In this document: in pieces, positions 35,022-44,696 of the stretch | Layout of the letters: each line of letters begins with the position of its first letter | Numbering within the stretch: the first letter of the stretch is position 1 | The notes under the pieces: generated by a model | Database searches by the model: none | What the model saw: only the letters and a program-made list of their open reading frames with translations | What the model was told of the DNA's origin: nothing | Origin: Polaromonas vacuolata | GTDB taxonomy: Bacteria; Pseudomonadota; Gammaproteobacteria; Burkholderiales; Burkholderiaceae_C | Reading direction: 5' to 3' | NCBI RefSeq assembly: GCF_012584515.1 | Contig: NZ_CP051461.1 | Location: 310,001 to 374,000 of the forward strand | Length of the DNA: 64,000 nt | Position numbers and translations under genes: made by a program

Positions 35022-36626
35022 GTGATTTTTTATTGGATTGATTTAGTCGTCTTGCGTACTGGCTTAATTCTGGCGATTCCGCTGATTTTTTTGACGCTCT
35101 GCGGTCTTGTGAATTTTGCTGTGCTGAGTTTGCCTAATTGCTGGCGCGTAGCGCGTATAGGATCTTTTTTCGCGCTGGTTTTTTCTGTGTTGACTATGCT
35201 GGCTACGCTGCTTGGCCCAGCGCAGGTTTTGCCATTGCTTGCGCCGCTTACGTTGGCCGGCGTTGATGTGCTTAGCCTAAACCTTCGCGCCGATATGCTT
35301 GGCAGCAGTGTGCTGCTGTTAGTTGGTTTTATCGCTTGGGTTATCGTGCAATTTTCTGCCTCTTATCTGGCGGGTGACCGTGGACAACGGCGCTATATCT
35401 GCTTTCTCATGGCGGCCTTGACGGCGGTAAGTTTGGTGCTCATTACGAATAATTTATTCGTCTTGGCTTTGGCTTGGCTGGCCACTAGCGTTGCTATGGG
35501 ACGTTTGTTGTCTTTTTATTCGGCCAGACCGCCGGCTTTGGTCGCCGCACACAAGAAATTTTTGATCAGCCGAAGCGCCGACGCTTTGCTACTGATTTGT
35601 TTAGTACTGCTGGCTTGGTGCTTAGGCTCGCTGGAAATTGACCAAGTTTTGCTGCGCGCTGCAGCCTTGCCTGTGCTGCCGGTTGCGCTGCATGTGGCGG
35701 TGGTTTTGTTGGTGTTGGCGGTGATTCTAAAATGCGCGCAATTGCCGTTTCACGGCTGGCTAATTCAAGTCATGGAAGCGCCGACGCCGGTTTCTGCCTT
35801 GATGCATGCGGGGGTGGTGAATCTGGGCGGTTTTGTGCTTATTCGGCTTGGCATGCTGGTGTCTCAAGTACCTACTGCACAAATCTTGCTGGTAGTAGTG
35901 GGCAGCACGACGGCTGTTATTGCTGCGCTAGTGATGATGACGCGCATCAGTATCAAGGTGTCTCTGGCTTGGTCTACCTGCGCGCAAATGGGGTTCATGC
36001 TGATGCAATGCGGTCTAGGCGCTTTTGATTTGGCTTTGCTGCATTTGCTAGCCCATTCTTTGTATAAGGCGCATTCCTTCTTGGCTGCGGGCGGGGTGGT
36101 TAAGCGTACTCGGATTGCCCAAATGACGGCGCCAGCCGCACCGGTTTCATTACTGCGTTTGCTGTCGGGCGCTGTGGTTGGAGTCGGCATGGTGTTTGTC
36201 GCGGGCTGGGTCTGGGGGATTGAGTTTAATGTCCAGCCCGCGCTTTGGGTTTTAGCGCTGGTGCTGAGTCTGGCACTCGCGCCTTTGCTTTTGCATCCCA
36301 TCGCAGGCAAGGGCGTGATGGCTTGGCCGCTGGTGTTGCTCAGCGCTTTTGTCGTCGCCAATATCTACTTTGCTTTGCACAGTGTGTTCGTGCTGTGGGT
36401 AGCCGTGCGCTATGACGCGCCTAGTACTTTTGAGTTGATCTGGGTGATGACCTGCTTTGGCCTGCTGTTTTGTCTGCAAAGCGTGATCGCGGCTTACCCG
36501 CAAGGGGCAGTTGCACGGCGTTTATATCCCTGGTTTTATGCGGGACTGTTTCTCGATCATTGGTTTACCCGCGCTGCTTTCAAACTCTGGCCACTGCGCT
36601 TGAAATCAATGACTGTAAAAAATTGA
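35022..36626 (+). CDS. dabB: DabB, NuoL/Mrp-like membrane subunit for inorganic carbon uptake
   Basis: Polytopic membrane protein of 534 residues with about 13 spans, homologous to proton-pumping antiporter-like subunits (NuoL, MrpA). It starts with GTG. Conserved segments include LPFHGWLIQVMEAPTPVSAL, MHAGVVNLGGFVL and HLLAHSLYKAHSFLAAGG, containing the lysine and histidines of the ion path. Together with DabA it forms the DAB complex, thought to couple ion flux to conversion of CO2 to bicarbonate in the cytoplasm. The adjacent dabA supports this over a respiratory role. Confidence 0.9.
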   Translation: MIFYWIDLVVLRTGLILAIPLIFLTLCGLVNFAVLSLPNCWRVARIGSFFALVFSVLTMLATLLGPAQVLPLLAPLTLAGVDVLSLNLRADMLGSSVLLLVGFIAWVIVQFSASYLAGDRGQRRYICFLMAALTAVSLVLITNNLFVLALAWLATSVAMGRLLSFYSARPPALVAAHKKFLISRSADALLLICLVLLAWCLGSLEIDQVLLRAAALPVLPVALHVAVVLLVLAVILKCAQLPFHGWLIQVMEAPTPVSALMHAGVVNLGGFVLIRLGMLVSQVPTAQILLVVVGSTTAVIAALVMMTRISIKVSLAWSTCAQMGFMLMQCGLGAFDLALLHLLAHSLYKAHSFLAAGGVVKRTRIAQMTAPAAPVSLLRLLSGAVVGVGMVFVAGWVWGIEFNVQPALWVLALVLSLALAPLLLHPIAGKGVMAWPLVLLSAFVVANIYFALHSVFVLWVAVRYDAPSTFELIWVMTCFGLLFCLQSVIAAYPQGAVARRLYPWFYAGLFLDHWFTRAAFKLWPLRLKSMTVKN

Positions 36627-36674
36627 TCGCACGACTGTGCTTATTTCTTGCGCCGTTATCAAAGGACTTTTCTC

Positions 36675-39194
36675 ATGAAACAAACTATTCCTGCCGCAAC
36701 AACGCTAGACCCTGCTTTGGCCAGCGCTATTTCCCAAGCGTGCAAACACACGGCGCCAGCTTGGCCGCTAGATCAATTGATAGCGGTCAATCCCTATTGG
36801 GGTTTTGTCGATCAGCCGATTGAGCAGGCCGCCGCGCAACTGGCCAGCCTGTGCGGTTCGCGCTTACTAATGCCGCGCGCTTTTTATCAACAGGCGTGGG
36901 CCTCGGGGCAGATAACGCGGGACGCGTTGCAGGCGGCGATTGCGTCTAGTAAAACATCTATCAGCGTCGATGAGCTGGTGGCTAATTTGACCGTGCAGGG
37001 CAGGCCGGTAGAACACTTGAAGTTGGTGACAGCTTTACTCGATGAGAACCGCGACTCGCCGCAAATAATGAGCTGGCGCGATACGGTGGTGCACCAGATA
37101 AGTCAGCATTGCGCTTCTTATTTTGATAAGACGCATGCGGCTTGGTCCCCGGCTCAAGAGACGGGAGTTTATGCCAGTTGGCGAGTCCATGCTGCGGCTG
37201 ACCTGACACTTGCTCTGCGCATGGGACATCAACGGTTTAACGCGCAAGTACTGGCACTGCCGCAAGACCCGTTGGCGTTGATTGACGCCGCTTCGCGTGC
37301 TTTGGGTCTGACTGAAGTTAATCAACAAGCTTATTTTCAGGCCTTGCTGTTAGACATCAACGGCTGGGCCTCGTGGTGTGCTTATCTGCGCTGGCAGGCT
37401 AGGCTTGGCCAGCGCGACGACGATCAGATTGTGGAATTACTCGCCATACGTTTGGCTTGGGAAGTTTTACTGCATCAAGATCAAATGCAAGAAGTTGTCA
37501 AAGCGACTTGGTCGGCTCAGTGGCGAGAGCTTCAGGCTAACGCAATCGCCATGCGCGAATCGCAGCGCATAGATTGGCTTTTTCAGACCGCTTTAGAGCT
37601 GGCATATCAAACAACGCTGTGCGCGGATCTTTTGCGTGCGCCGTTGCCGTTGCGACTCGATAGCGAAAGCCTGCACGCTGCGCCTGCTGTTCAGGCCGTG
37701 TTTTGCATAGACGTGCGTTCTGAGGTTTTTCGCCGTGCTTTGGAGTCCGTCAGCCCCAGCGTACAAACCTTAGGCTTTGCTGGATTTTTTGGTCTTTCGA
37801 TTGATTTTTCACCTTTGGGAACTGTCTTTAAGCGCCCGCAGTTGCCGGGTCTTTTAAGCCCCGTATTCAGTGCCGTGCAAGTATGCGATTCGCCCGCCCT
37901 AGGCCAAGTGCTGGTGCAGCGCCGACGCGCAGCCTTGCAGTGGCAGGCGCGTTGGAATGCCTTTCGCGGCAGTGCCAATTCGGCCTTTAGTTTTGTTGAA
38001 TCCTTTGGTCTGGCCTATGCCGGCAAGCTGCTAAAGGCCAGCCTTGACTCACAAGAGTCTGCGCAGCGAATCGAAGACGCCGGTCTGCCGGCGGCGCAGG
38101 CCAACACGCTGCGACCACGTCTGCAAGATGCGCATCCCGAGGACAGTGCTGCGAGCGCAGCAGCGCGCTGTGATTTAGCCTTCGGCATCTTAGGCGCTAT
38201 GGGTTTGACTGGCGGATTTGCTCGGCTGGTTTTGCTCGCCGGTCACGGCAGTCAAAGTGCCAATAATCCGCATGCCGCTGGCTTGGATTGTGGTGCTTGC
38301 GGTGGTCAGACCGGCGAAGTGAACGCCCGCGCGCTAGCGGCCTTGTTAAACGATAGGCAGACGCGTAAAGCTTTGGCCGAGCGCGATTTGCAGATTCCAG
38401 ACGACACCGTTTTTCTGGCGGGGCTACACAACACCACAACCGATGGATTTGATTTTTTCGACCTCGATTTGCTGCCGCCAAGCCATGCGCCCGACTGCAT
38501 GGCGCTCAAAACTTGGCTGACCCAAGCCGGCCAACTGGCCCGCGCAGAGCGAGCGCCATCGCTGGGTTTAGAGGCGGTGCGCCATCAGCCGCTAGCGTTA
38601 GAGCGCGCCGTCAAAGCGCGCGCTAACGACTGGGGTCAGGTGCGGCCAGAGTGGGGTTTGGCCAATAATGCCGCTTTTATCGTCGCGCCGCGCAGTCGCA
38701 GCCAGCATATGGATTTGGCGGGTCGGGCTTTTTTGCATGATTACCAGTGGCAAAAAGATGCTGACTTTAAGGTTCTGGAATTGATCATGACCGCTCCCAT
38801 GGTGGTCGCGCATTGGATAAATATGCAGTACAACGCCTCCACCGTAGATCCGCAACGCTTTGGCAGCGGCAACAAGCTTTTACACAACGTAGTGGGCGGG
38901 CATATCGGCGTTTTTGAAGGCAATGGTGGTGATTTACGCATAGGCCTGCCATGGCAATCCCTGCATGACGGCGAAATCTTGCGCCACACGCCGCAGCGCT
39001 TGAGTGTCTTCATTGAGGCTCCGCAGCATGCTATTAATCAAATCATCAACAAGCATGCATTGGTTCGGCAACTCGTTTGCCATGGCTGGCTGTATCTATT
39101 TCAAATTGATACGGGGCAATCTGTTATTTGCCGGTACCAAGGCTGCGAGTGGAAATATTTTGCGGCAATTTCTAGTCGTGCTGAGAAAGCGTAA
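36675..39194 (+). CDS. dabA: DabA, cytoplasmic carbonic-anhydrase-like subunit (DUF2309)
   Basis: DUF2309/UPF0753 protein, 839 residues from the ATG at 36675, which has AAAGGAC upstream. The beta-carbonic-anhydrase-like zinc site is visible: FCIDVRSEVFRRAL gives Cys and Asp, and LAGHGSQSANNPHAAGLDCG gives His and Cys. DabA binds DabB at the membrane and is proposed to hydrate CO2 vectorially. It follows dabB by 48 bp. Finding it in an apparently heterotrophic genome fits supply of bicarbonate for carboxylations at low CO2. Confidence 0.92.
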   Translation: MKQTIPAATTLDPALASAISQACKHTAPAWPLDQLIAVNPYWGFVDQPIEQAAAQLASLCGSRLLMPRAFYQQAWASGQITRDALQAAIASSKTSISVDELVANLTVQGRPVEHLKLVTALLDENRDSPQIMSWRDTVVHQISQHCASYFDKTHAAWSPAQETGVYASWRVHAAADLTLALRMGHQRFNAQVLALPQDPLALIDAASRALGLTEVNQQAYFQALLLDINGWASWCAYLRWQARLGQRDDDQIVELLAIRLAWEVLLHQDQMQEVVKATWSAQWRELQANAIAMRESQRIDWLFQTALELAYQTTLCADLLRAPLPLRLDSESLHAAPAVQAVFCIDVRSEVFRRALESVSPSVQTLGFAGFFGLSIDFSPLGTVFKRPQLPGLLSPVFSAVQVCDSPALGQVLVQRRRAALQWQARWNAFRGSANSAFSFVESFGLAYAGKLLKASLDSQESAQRIEDAGLPAAQANTLRPRLQDAHPEDSAASAAARCDLAFGILGAMGLTGGFARLVLLAGHGSQSANNPHAAGLDCGACGGQTGEVNARALAALLNDRQTRKALAERDLQIPDDTVFLAGLHNTTTDGFDFFDLDLLPPSHAPDCMALKTWLTQAGQLARAERAPSLGLEAVRHQPLALERAVKARANDWGQVRPEWGLANNAAFIVAPRSRSQHMDLAGRAFLHDYQWQKDADFKVLELIMTAPMVVAHWINMQYNASTVDPQRFGSGNKLLHNVVGGHIGVFEGNGGDLRIGLPWQSLHDGEILRHTPQRLSVFIEAPQHAINQIINKHALVRQLVCHGWLYLFQIDTGQSVICRYQGCEWKYFAAISSRAEKA

Positions 39195-39215
39195 TTTTTA
39201 AACCTTTTACCGCCC

Positions 39216-39914
39216 TTAAATCGGCTCAAAACCGCAGCTCTTACGCGTTTTAGCCTGGGCTTTGGCGGTCAGCATTTCAACGAATAATGCAGCAGATTCT
39301 GGTTGGGTTGCCGACGCGCTGACTGCGGCGGTGTAGACAGACGCTAACTCGAACGCTTTGGGTAGGTTACCCGCTAGCTCAATGCCGTCTATGAGCAAAA
39401 TTTCGGTGACTTGGGTGCAGCCAATCAAGCCTGGCTCGCTGCTTTTGGCCATTTCGGTTAACGCTGTTGCACCATTCGCATAGGGGCGTAGGCGGTCGGC
39501 GAGTTCGGCTTCTAGGCCAAGTTCCGCCAGCACCTTCATGAAGTGAACACCTGCGGTGGATTTGTGCTGATCGGGCATGTAAATGCCGCTGGCTGCGCGT
39601 AATGCAGCGGTCAGCGCCTCTGGTGTCGAGACATCTACTGCTGGCTCACCAGTCTTAACCGCCACGCCTGTCATGACCTTGCCCAGTGGCTTAGCACTGT
39701 CAGCCAATACGGTGCCGTTTTGTATCGCTTCTTCAATCATTGTTTCGGTCAATATCAGTACATCACAGGGGCTGTTAGCCAAGCGCTCTTGCATGGCACC
39801 TACCGCACCAAAGCTGGCTCTGAGCTGGATGTCATGTTTTTCCTGAAATAGGCCTTCAACCGCCAGTACCAAGCCTTGGGCCGCGCCCGCGCTGAGCATA
39901 AAAAGTGGGTTCAT
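39216..39914 (-). CDS. Molybdate-type periplasmic-binding-fold protein without signal peptide
   Basis: A 232-residue protein with the type-2 periplasmic-binding fold (ModA/SBP_bac_11-like): LFMLSAGAAQGLVLAVEGLF near the start, then SFGAVGAMQERL and EPGLIGCTQVTEILL. The start at 39914 has AAGGAA upstream. From this start I see no export signal, so it may be cytoplasmic, which is unusual for a transport receptor. It lies downstream of a Bug-type receptor gene in the same direction with a 75-bp gap. Ligand unknown. Confidence 0.65.
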   Translation of the reverse strand: MNPLFMLSAGAAQGLVLAVEGLFQEKHDIQLRASFGAVGAMQERLANSPCDVLILTETMIEEAIQNGTVLADSAKPLGKVMTGVAVKTGEPAVDVSTPEALTAALRAASGIYMPDQHKSTAGVHFMKVLAELGLEAELADRLRPYANGATALTEMAKSSEPGLIGCTQVTEILLIDGIELAGNLPKAFELASVYTAAVSASATQPESAALFVEMLTAKAQAKTRKSCGFEPI

Positions 39915-39989
39915 GTGTTTGTTCCTTAAGATTGGGTTCAGGCATTCCAAGCCAAAAAAACTAAATGACAAGTCAGGGTCAGCCACTTG

Positions 39990-40964
39990 TCAGTTGAGTT
40001 TGATGTTGGCTGACTTGATGACTTTAGCCCACTTGTTGATGTCAAGTTGTATGTAAGTGTCAAACGCGGCCGGGCTCATGGCCATGGCTACTGCTCCCTG
40101 CTTAGCCCAAAGCTGTTTGATCTCTGGCGTATCGACGACTTTGGAGACGGATAGATTGAGTTGGTTGACCACCGCCTGTGGTGTGCCACGCGGCGCCATC
40201 AGGCCTAACCAAATAGTCGCTTCGTAGCCGGGAACGCCTGATTCGTTTAGCGTGGGTACATTGGGCATGACCTCGGAGCGCTGCTTTCCAGTTGTGGCCA
40301 ACGCCTTGACGCGGCCAGACTTGACTTGTTCGGCCATGGTCGTGACTGCATCAAACATCACATCGACCTGCCCACCCATCACGTCGGTTCGCGCGCCGCT
40401 ACTGCCGCGGTAAGGAATGTGGACCAGTGAAACATTGGCCATGCTTTTGAACAATTCACCCGCCATATGGTAGGGCGTGCCGGGGCCGGACGAGGCGTAA
40501 TTGAGCTTGCCAGGCTTGGCTTTGGCCAGCGCCAGTAATTCTTTGATATTGGCTGCCGGCACTGCGGGGTTGGCGACCAGCACGAGGTCTGAGTAGTTGA
40601 TGGGCGTGACCGCAACAAAGTCCCTCATTAATACAAATGGTTTGTTCGGAATCAAAGTTTCGTTGACCGTATGCGCATTGCTCATGAGAAGCAGGGTATA
40701 GCCGTCGGCGGCTGATTTGGCGGCGATGTCTGTGCCAATGACTGAGCCAGCACCCGGCTTGTTGTCGACGACAAAGGGTTGACCTAAGGACTCTGATAGC
40801 CGCTGGGCAATCACGCGGGCATAGACATCCGCCGGCCCACCTGCGGCAAAGGGAACAATAATTTTGACTGGTCTGGCCGGCCAAGTCTGGGCGTAGGCAC
40901 GACTCGCGGCTAGACCGGTGAGCAGGCTAAGGGCTAGTAGCGAAAGAGTTGTTCTGCGCAGCAT
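39990..40964 (-). CDS. Bug-family (TctC) solute-binding protein
   Basis: Periplasmic receptor of the Bordetella uptake gene family, 324 residues. The signal peptide LLALSLLTGLAASRAYAQ is followed by the family start TWPARPVKIIVPFAAGGPAD. Bug proteins bind di- and tricarboxylates or aromatic acids and feed TctAB-type carriers; many, as here, have no carrier genes next to them. A conserved aspartate-containing loop (GTDIAAKSAADGYTLLLMS) is present. Specific ligand unknown. Confidence 0.92.
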   Translation of the reverse strand: MLRRTTLSLLALSLLTGLAASRAYAQTWPARPVKIIVPFAAGGPADVYARVIAQRLSESLGQPFVVDNKPGAGSVIGTDIAAKSAADGYTLLLMSNAHTVNETLIPNKPFVLMRDFVAVTPINYSDLVLVANPAVPAANIKELLALAKAKPGKLNYASSGPGTPYHMAGELFKSMANVSLVHIPYRGSSGARTDVMGGQVDVMFDAVTTMAEQVKSGRVKALATTGKQRSEVMPNVPTLNESGVPGYEATIWLGLMAPRGTPQAVVNQLNLSVSKVVDTPEIKQLWAKQGAVAMAMSPAAFDTYIQLDINKWAKVIKSANIKLN

Positions 40965-41078
40965 ATTTATTTCACCCTATCGAGTTTTTTTGATCCCGCT
41001 GACCATGCGCGCAGCGTCTTGTTGAACGTATGTCACGAATTCAGGCCTGTTTTGGTGTGGCGCTGATCTGCCAGCCTT

Positions 41079-41110
41079 GCGAGCGAGCGAGCGACTGACT
41101 GACTGACTGA
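41079..41110. repeat. Tetramer repeats (GCGA)4 then (CTGA)4
   Basis: Eight tetramers in one register, four GCGA followed by four CTGA, in the gap between the Bug receptor and srkA. The two blocks show the same stepwise unit drift as the heptamer satellite near 12 kb. No gene is supported here. Confidence 0.9.
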
Positions 41111-41278
41111 GGGCGTGCATTACGTCGCTAGTGTGTCGGCGTTTTGCCTTGTGGGTCATGCTAGCGCAGACGCGCGCTTCAAAGCCTATCGAAATCCCTT
41201 AGGCGGCTAAGAATAGCAGCGGTATTGCTACGGCTTAGTCATGACGACTGAAGCACTTTTTTGACTGACCATCTGCGC

Positions 41279-42313
41279 TCACGCAACCAGTGGCGCTGCT
41301 TGCATGGCCTCGGTTTGCTCTTCCAACATATCAACTTGTCCCTTCCAGTAGTCGCTTGAACCAAACCAAGGGAAATTGATGGGGAAAATCGGGTCATGCC
41401 AGCGCTGCGCCAGCCAAGCGCTGTAGTGCACCATGCGCAGGGTGCGCAGCGGCTCTATCAAGGCCAGTTCGCGCCTATCGAATTCGCCAAATTCGTCGTA
41501 GCCGTCAACCAGCGCGCCTAGCTGGCGCAGACACTGGCTTCGGTCGCCGGAGAGCAGCATCCATAAGTCCTGCACCGCCGGGCCGCTGCGCGCATCGTCT
41601 AAGTCGACAAAATGCGGGCCAGCGCCCTGCATGCCTTCTGGCGTCCAGAGGATGTTGCCTGGGTGGCAGTCGCCGTGCAGGCGTATTTGCTTGACCTGGC
41701 CGACGCTGTCGAACACGCCTTGTGCGGTTTGCATGGCTTCTTCAAAGGCTTTGTGCCAGCGTGACTCCATATCCAAAGGCAGATAGTTGCCCGCGCGCAA
41801 TATGTCGCGTGAGTTGTAGCCAAAGCTTTGCATGTCTAAGGCTGGGCGCAGTGCAAACGGTTTGGCTCGACCCACCGTGTGCAGGCGCGCCATCAAGCGG
41901 CCAATCCACTCGAGCACGCTCAGGTCTTCAAGTTCCGGCCGGCGCCCGCCGCGGCTGGGCGAGACGCTAAAGCTAAAGCCGCCAAAGTGGTTGAGCGTCT
42001 GGCCTTCCAAGCGCAGGGGGCCAATCATGGGGATTTCGGCGGCCATGAGTTCGGTCGCAAAGTCGTGTTCTTCAATAATTTGTGCGTCGCTCCAGCGATC
42101 TGGTCGGTAGAACTTGACCACGACGACTTCACTGGGTGCATTCGGTGCAGCTTCTAAGTGGACCTGGTAGACCCGGTTTTCATAACTCGACAGCGTCATC
42201 AGCCGACCATCGCCTATCAAACCCACGCTGGCTAAGGCGTCGAGCACCTTATCCGGGGTGAGATGCTCGTAAGCGTGTGGCGGTGTAGCAGACTCGGGCA
42301 ACATTTTGTTCAT
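41279..42313 (-). CDS. srkA: Stress response kinase SrkA (YihE/RdoA)
   Basis: Aminoglycoside-phosphotransferase-fold protein kinase of 344 residues, close to the usual length. Key segments are VVVKFYRPDRWSDAQIIEEH (nucleotide-binding Lys), IRLHGDCHPGNILW (catalytic loop with Asp) and HFVDLDDARSGPAVQDLWML (metal-binding Asp). In Escherichia coli SrkA protects against envelope and oxidative-stress-induced death. It lies near the peroxide-resistance pair ohr-ohrR on the same strand but with no overlap. Confidence 0.92.
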   Translation of the reverse strand: MNKMLPESATPPHAYEHLTPDKVLDALASVGLIGDGRLMTLSSYENRVYQVHLEAAPNAPSEVVVVKFYRPDRWSDAQIIEEHDFATELMAAEIPMIGPLRLEGQTLNHFGGFSFSVSPSRGGRRPELEDLSVLEWIGRLMARLHTVGRAKPFALRPALDMQSFGYNSRDILRAGNYLPLDMESRWHKAFEEAMQTAQGVFDSVGQVKQIRLHGDCHPGNILWTPEGMQGAGPHFVDLDDARSGPAVQDLWMLLSGDRSQCLRQLGALVDGYDEFGEFDRRELALIEPLRTLRMVHYSAWLAQRWHDPIFPINFPWFGSSDYWKGQVDMLEEQTEAMQAAPLVA

Positions 42314-42447
42314 GTCTGATTGTCAGCGCAGATTGAGATCGGTTTGAGTAGGTCTGTACGCCGAAGCGACGAAAAAAAAGCGCCGCGAGTCATAGACCAG
42401 CGGCGCTAAGGCTTGGCTGCCGCGTGTAGCGGCAGCACCTTGATCAA

Positions 42448-42867
42448 TTACTTCAGCGTGATGACGACGTCGATATTGCCGCGCGTGGCGTTGGAGTAAG
42501 GGCAAACCTTGTGGGCTGCGTCGATCAGGGCTTGAGCGGCGACTGGCTCCATGCCTGGCAGGGTGATGTCAAGGCGAACAGACACGCCGTAACCGGCAGG
42601 AATGGTGCCAAGGTCAACGCTGGCGTCAACAGCTAGATCGGCTGGTACGGTAATTTTTTGCATGCCGGCAACCGCTTTGATGGCGCCTATGAAGCAAGCC
42701 GAGTAGCCAGCAGCAAACAGTTGCTCTGGGTTGGTACCGGTGCCAGCGCCGCCGGGTGAGCTGAGGTTGACTTCCAAACGGCCGTCATCAGACTTGGAGT
42801 GTCCATCGCGGCCACCAGTGGTGTGCGCTTTTGCGGTGTATAAAACTTTGTCGAGTGCTGTGGTCAT
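42448..42867 (-). CDS. ohr: Organic hydroperoxide resistance protein Ohr
   Basis: OsmC/Ohr-family thiol peroxidase of 139 residues that reduces organic hydroperoxides. The two redox cysteines are visible in AAGYSACFIGAIKA and AHKVCPYSNATRGN. The order ohrR then ohr on the same strand, 96 bp apart, is typical. Regulation is expected through OhrR at the palindrome near 43442. Confidence 0.95.
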   Translation of the reverse strand: MTTALDKVLYTAKAHTTGGRDGHSKSDDGRLEVNLSSPGGAGTGTNPEQLFAAGYSACFIGAIKAVAGMQKITVPADLAVDASVDLGTIPAGYGVSVRLDITLPGMEPVAAQALIDAAHKVCPYSNATRGNIDVVITLK

Positions 42868-42963
42868 GGTGAGTTCCTTAGGTTAAAAATGTCTCGTCTA
42901 GGAGACGTTGGATAAAACTTTTGCGGCGTATGACAGGTATAAATTTTTTAATCGATGGATTTA

Positions 42964-43428
42964 TCACGTCAGTAAATTTTGACGTAAACCCTGTACTTGG
43001 TAGGTCAAGGCCATCAGCTCAGGAACCGTGCATTGACTGGCGCTGAGAATGCAGGGCGGAATTTTTGCGGTTCGACTTTTGAGTTTGATGCCAGCCGGTG
43101 TCAGACTGATGTTGACGCGGCGCTCATCTTCTACAGCGCGTACTCGGGCGATGTAGCCCGAGGTTTCTAGTCGCTTGAGCAATGGCGTCAGCGTGCCAGA
43201 GTCCAAACTGAGTCGCTCGCCCAGTTCAGACACGCCCAGCTTGTCTTGCTCCCAAAGCGCCAGCATGACTAGGTATTGCGGATAGGTCAGGCCAAGCTCG
43301 GCCAATAGCGGCTTATAGACCTTGGTCATGGCTAATGAAGCAGAGTAAAGCGCAAAGCACAACTGGTTGTCCAAACGCATCTCGGCGTCTTTGTTGTTGT
43401 CAGAAGGTTTGGCTATTTTGCTTGGCAT
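42964..43428 (-). CDS. ohrR: MarR-family organic peroxide sensor OhrR
   Basis: MarR-type winged-helix repressor of 154 residues. The reactive cysteine lies in [13 protein letters not shown] (Cys24), where OhrR proteins carry the sensing thiol. The DNA-binding part includes [20 protein letters not shown] and [20 protein letters not shown]. Two further cysteines near the C terminus ([11 protein letters not shown]) may take part in disulphide formation as in the two-Cys OhrR class. It is upstream of ohr in the same direction. Confidence 0.92.
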   Translation of the reverse strand: MPSKIAKPSDNNKDAEMRLDNQLCFALYSASLAMTKVYKPLLAELGLTYPQYLVMLALWEQDKLGVSELGERLSLDSGTLTPLLKRLETSGYIARVRAVEDERRVNISLTPAGIKLKSRTAKIPPCILSASQCTVPELMALTYQVQGLRQNLLT

Positions 43429-43441
43429 TCCATTATTATTT

Positions 43442-43460
43442 CACACAACTAGATTGTGTG
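43442..43460. promoter_or_regulatory. Palindrome upstream of ohrR, candidate OhrR operator
   Basis: CACACAA and TTGTGTG form a perfect 7-bp dyad with a 5-nt spacer, 14 bp before the ohrR start. Size, AT-rich arms and position fit a MarR-type autoregulatory operator. Confidence 0.6.
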
Positions 43461-43533
43461 CAATTGATTAAAGTGAAAACATTTGTGATGCTGTTCAAGG
43501 CGCGGTCACCGCCACGCCTTAAAATTGAGATTC

Positions 43534-44469
43534 ATGAAAAATCCCAAGTTCTCCAGGGCTGCACAGTCCTCAAACGCTCAAGGCTCAAGCCGCAAGTCAA
43601 ATATGCCTAAGCCAGCGCAACAAATTGACGAGCTGCGGCCGGGCCAGTCGATAGAGCTGCTCAAAGAGCTGCACATCCTCACGCGTGAAGGCAAGCTCAA
43701 CCAAGACACCCGGCGCAAACTCAAGCAGGTCTACCACCTGTATCAATTTATAGAGCCGCTGCTAGAGCAAGTCTCACAGCAGTCCAAGCCGGCCACGCTA
43801 GCCGACCATGGTGCGGGCAAGTCTTATCTTGGTTTTATCCTCTACGATTTGTTCTACAAGGTGGCCCACCCCGATAGCCAGAGCGGCCATATCTTCGGCA
43901 TTGAAACCCGCGCCGAGTTGGTTGAAAAGTCGCGCGCACTGGCGGCCCGTTTGGGTTTTGAGCGCATGTCTTTTTTAAATCTATCGGTGCAAGACGCCAC
44001 GTTGTCGGCCGATTTACCCGCCCACATAGATATAGTTACCGCCTTGCATGCCTGCGACACCGCGACCGACGACGCAATAGCTTTTGGCCTCGCCAAGCAA
44101 GCGCGCCACATGGTGTTAGTGCCTTGCTGTCAAGCCGAAGTAGCCGGTGTGCTCAAAAAAACTCGGGCCTTGAGCTTGAGCAAATCACCGCTGGCCGAAC
44201 TCTGGCGCCACCCTTTGCACACCCGCGAATTCGGCAGCCAAATCACCAACGTGCTGCGCTGCCTGCAACTCGAAGCCAATGGCTACCAAGTCACTGTGAC
44301 GGAACTAGTAGGCTGGGAACACTCGATGAAAAACGAGTTGATTTTGGCCAGCCGACCCGTCGTGCCGAACTTGACCGCGACCCGCGCCGCCCAGCAACGC
44401 TTGGACGCTGTTTTGCAAGCGCTAGGCTTGGGCGAATTAACCGCGCGCTTTGCCGTGATGACAACTTGA
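43534..44469 (+). CDS. SAM-dependent methyltransferase (Methyltransf_32-like)
   Basis: Class I methyltransferase-fold protein, 311 residues from ATG 43534 (an internal Met at 43606 is an alternative start because the first 24 residues are basic and Ser-rich). The SAM-binding glycine motif reads LADHGAGKSYLGFILYDLF, followed by the acidic end of strand two in IFGIETRAELVEKS. Further on are TALHACDTATDDAIA and VLVPCCQAEV. This pattern is that of the Methyltransf_32 group, several of which modify RNA. Substrate unknown. The N-terminal part is helical. Confidence 0.78.
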   Translation: MKNPKFSRAAQSSNAQGSSRKSNMPKPAQQIDELRPGQSIELLKELHILTREGKLNQDTRRKLKQVYHLYQFIEPLLEQVSQQSKPATLADHGAGKSYLGFILYDLFYKVAHPDSQSGHIFGIETRAELVEKSRALAARLGFERMSFLNLSVQDATLSADLPAHIDIVTALHACDTATDDAIAFGLAKQARHMVLVPCCQAEVAGVLKKTRALSLSKSPLAELWRHPLHTREFGSQITNVLRCLQLEANGYQVTVTELVGWEHSMKNELILASRPVVPNLTATRAAQQRLDAVLQALGLGELTARFAVMTT

Positions 44470-44696
44470 GTTTTACCTCAAAGCAAGTTGGTTGTATCTC
44501 TGCGGCGCCTATGACTTGAACCTGCGATGAATATGGTCGGAGGCAAACCAATTGAGAATAAAAGCTAAAAAAACCAACCACCAAGAGACGACAAAAAAGC
44601 CTTTCAGCGCAGGCTGTAAAGTCGAGCATGCGCCAGCTATGAGCGTTGAGCCGCCGACAAAACTTATTCACTACTGATTTTTTTGATTGACACACC

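Noticed and set aside
40977..41159. Small frame upstream of the Bug receptor
   Set aside because: Partly encoded by tetramer repeats, no ribosome-binding site evident, no recognisable features.
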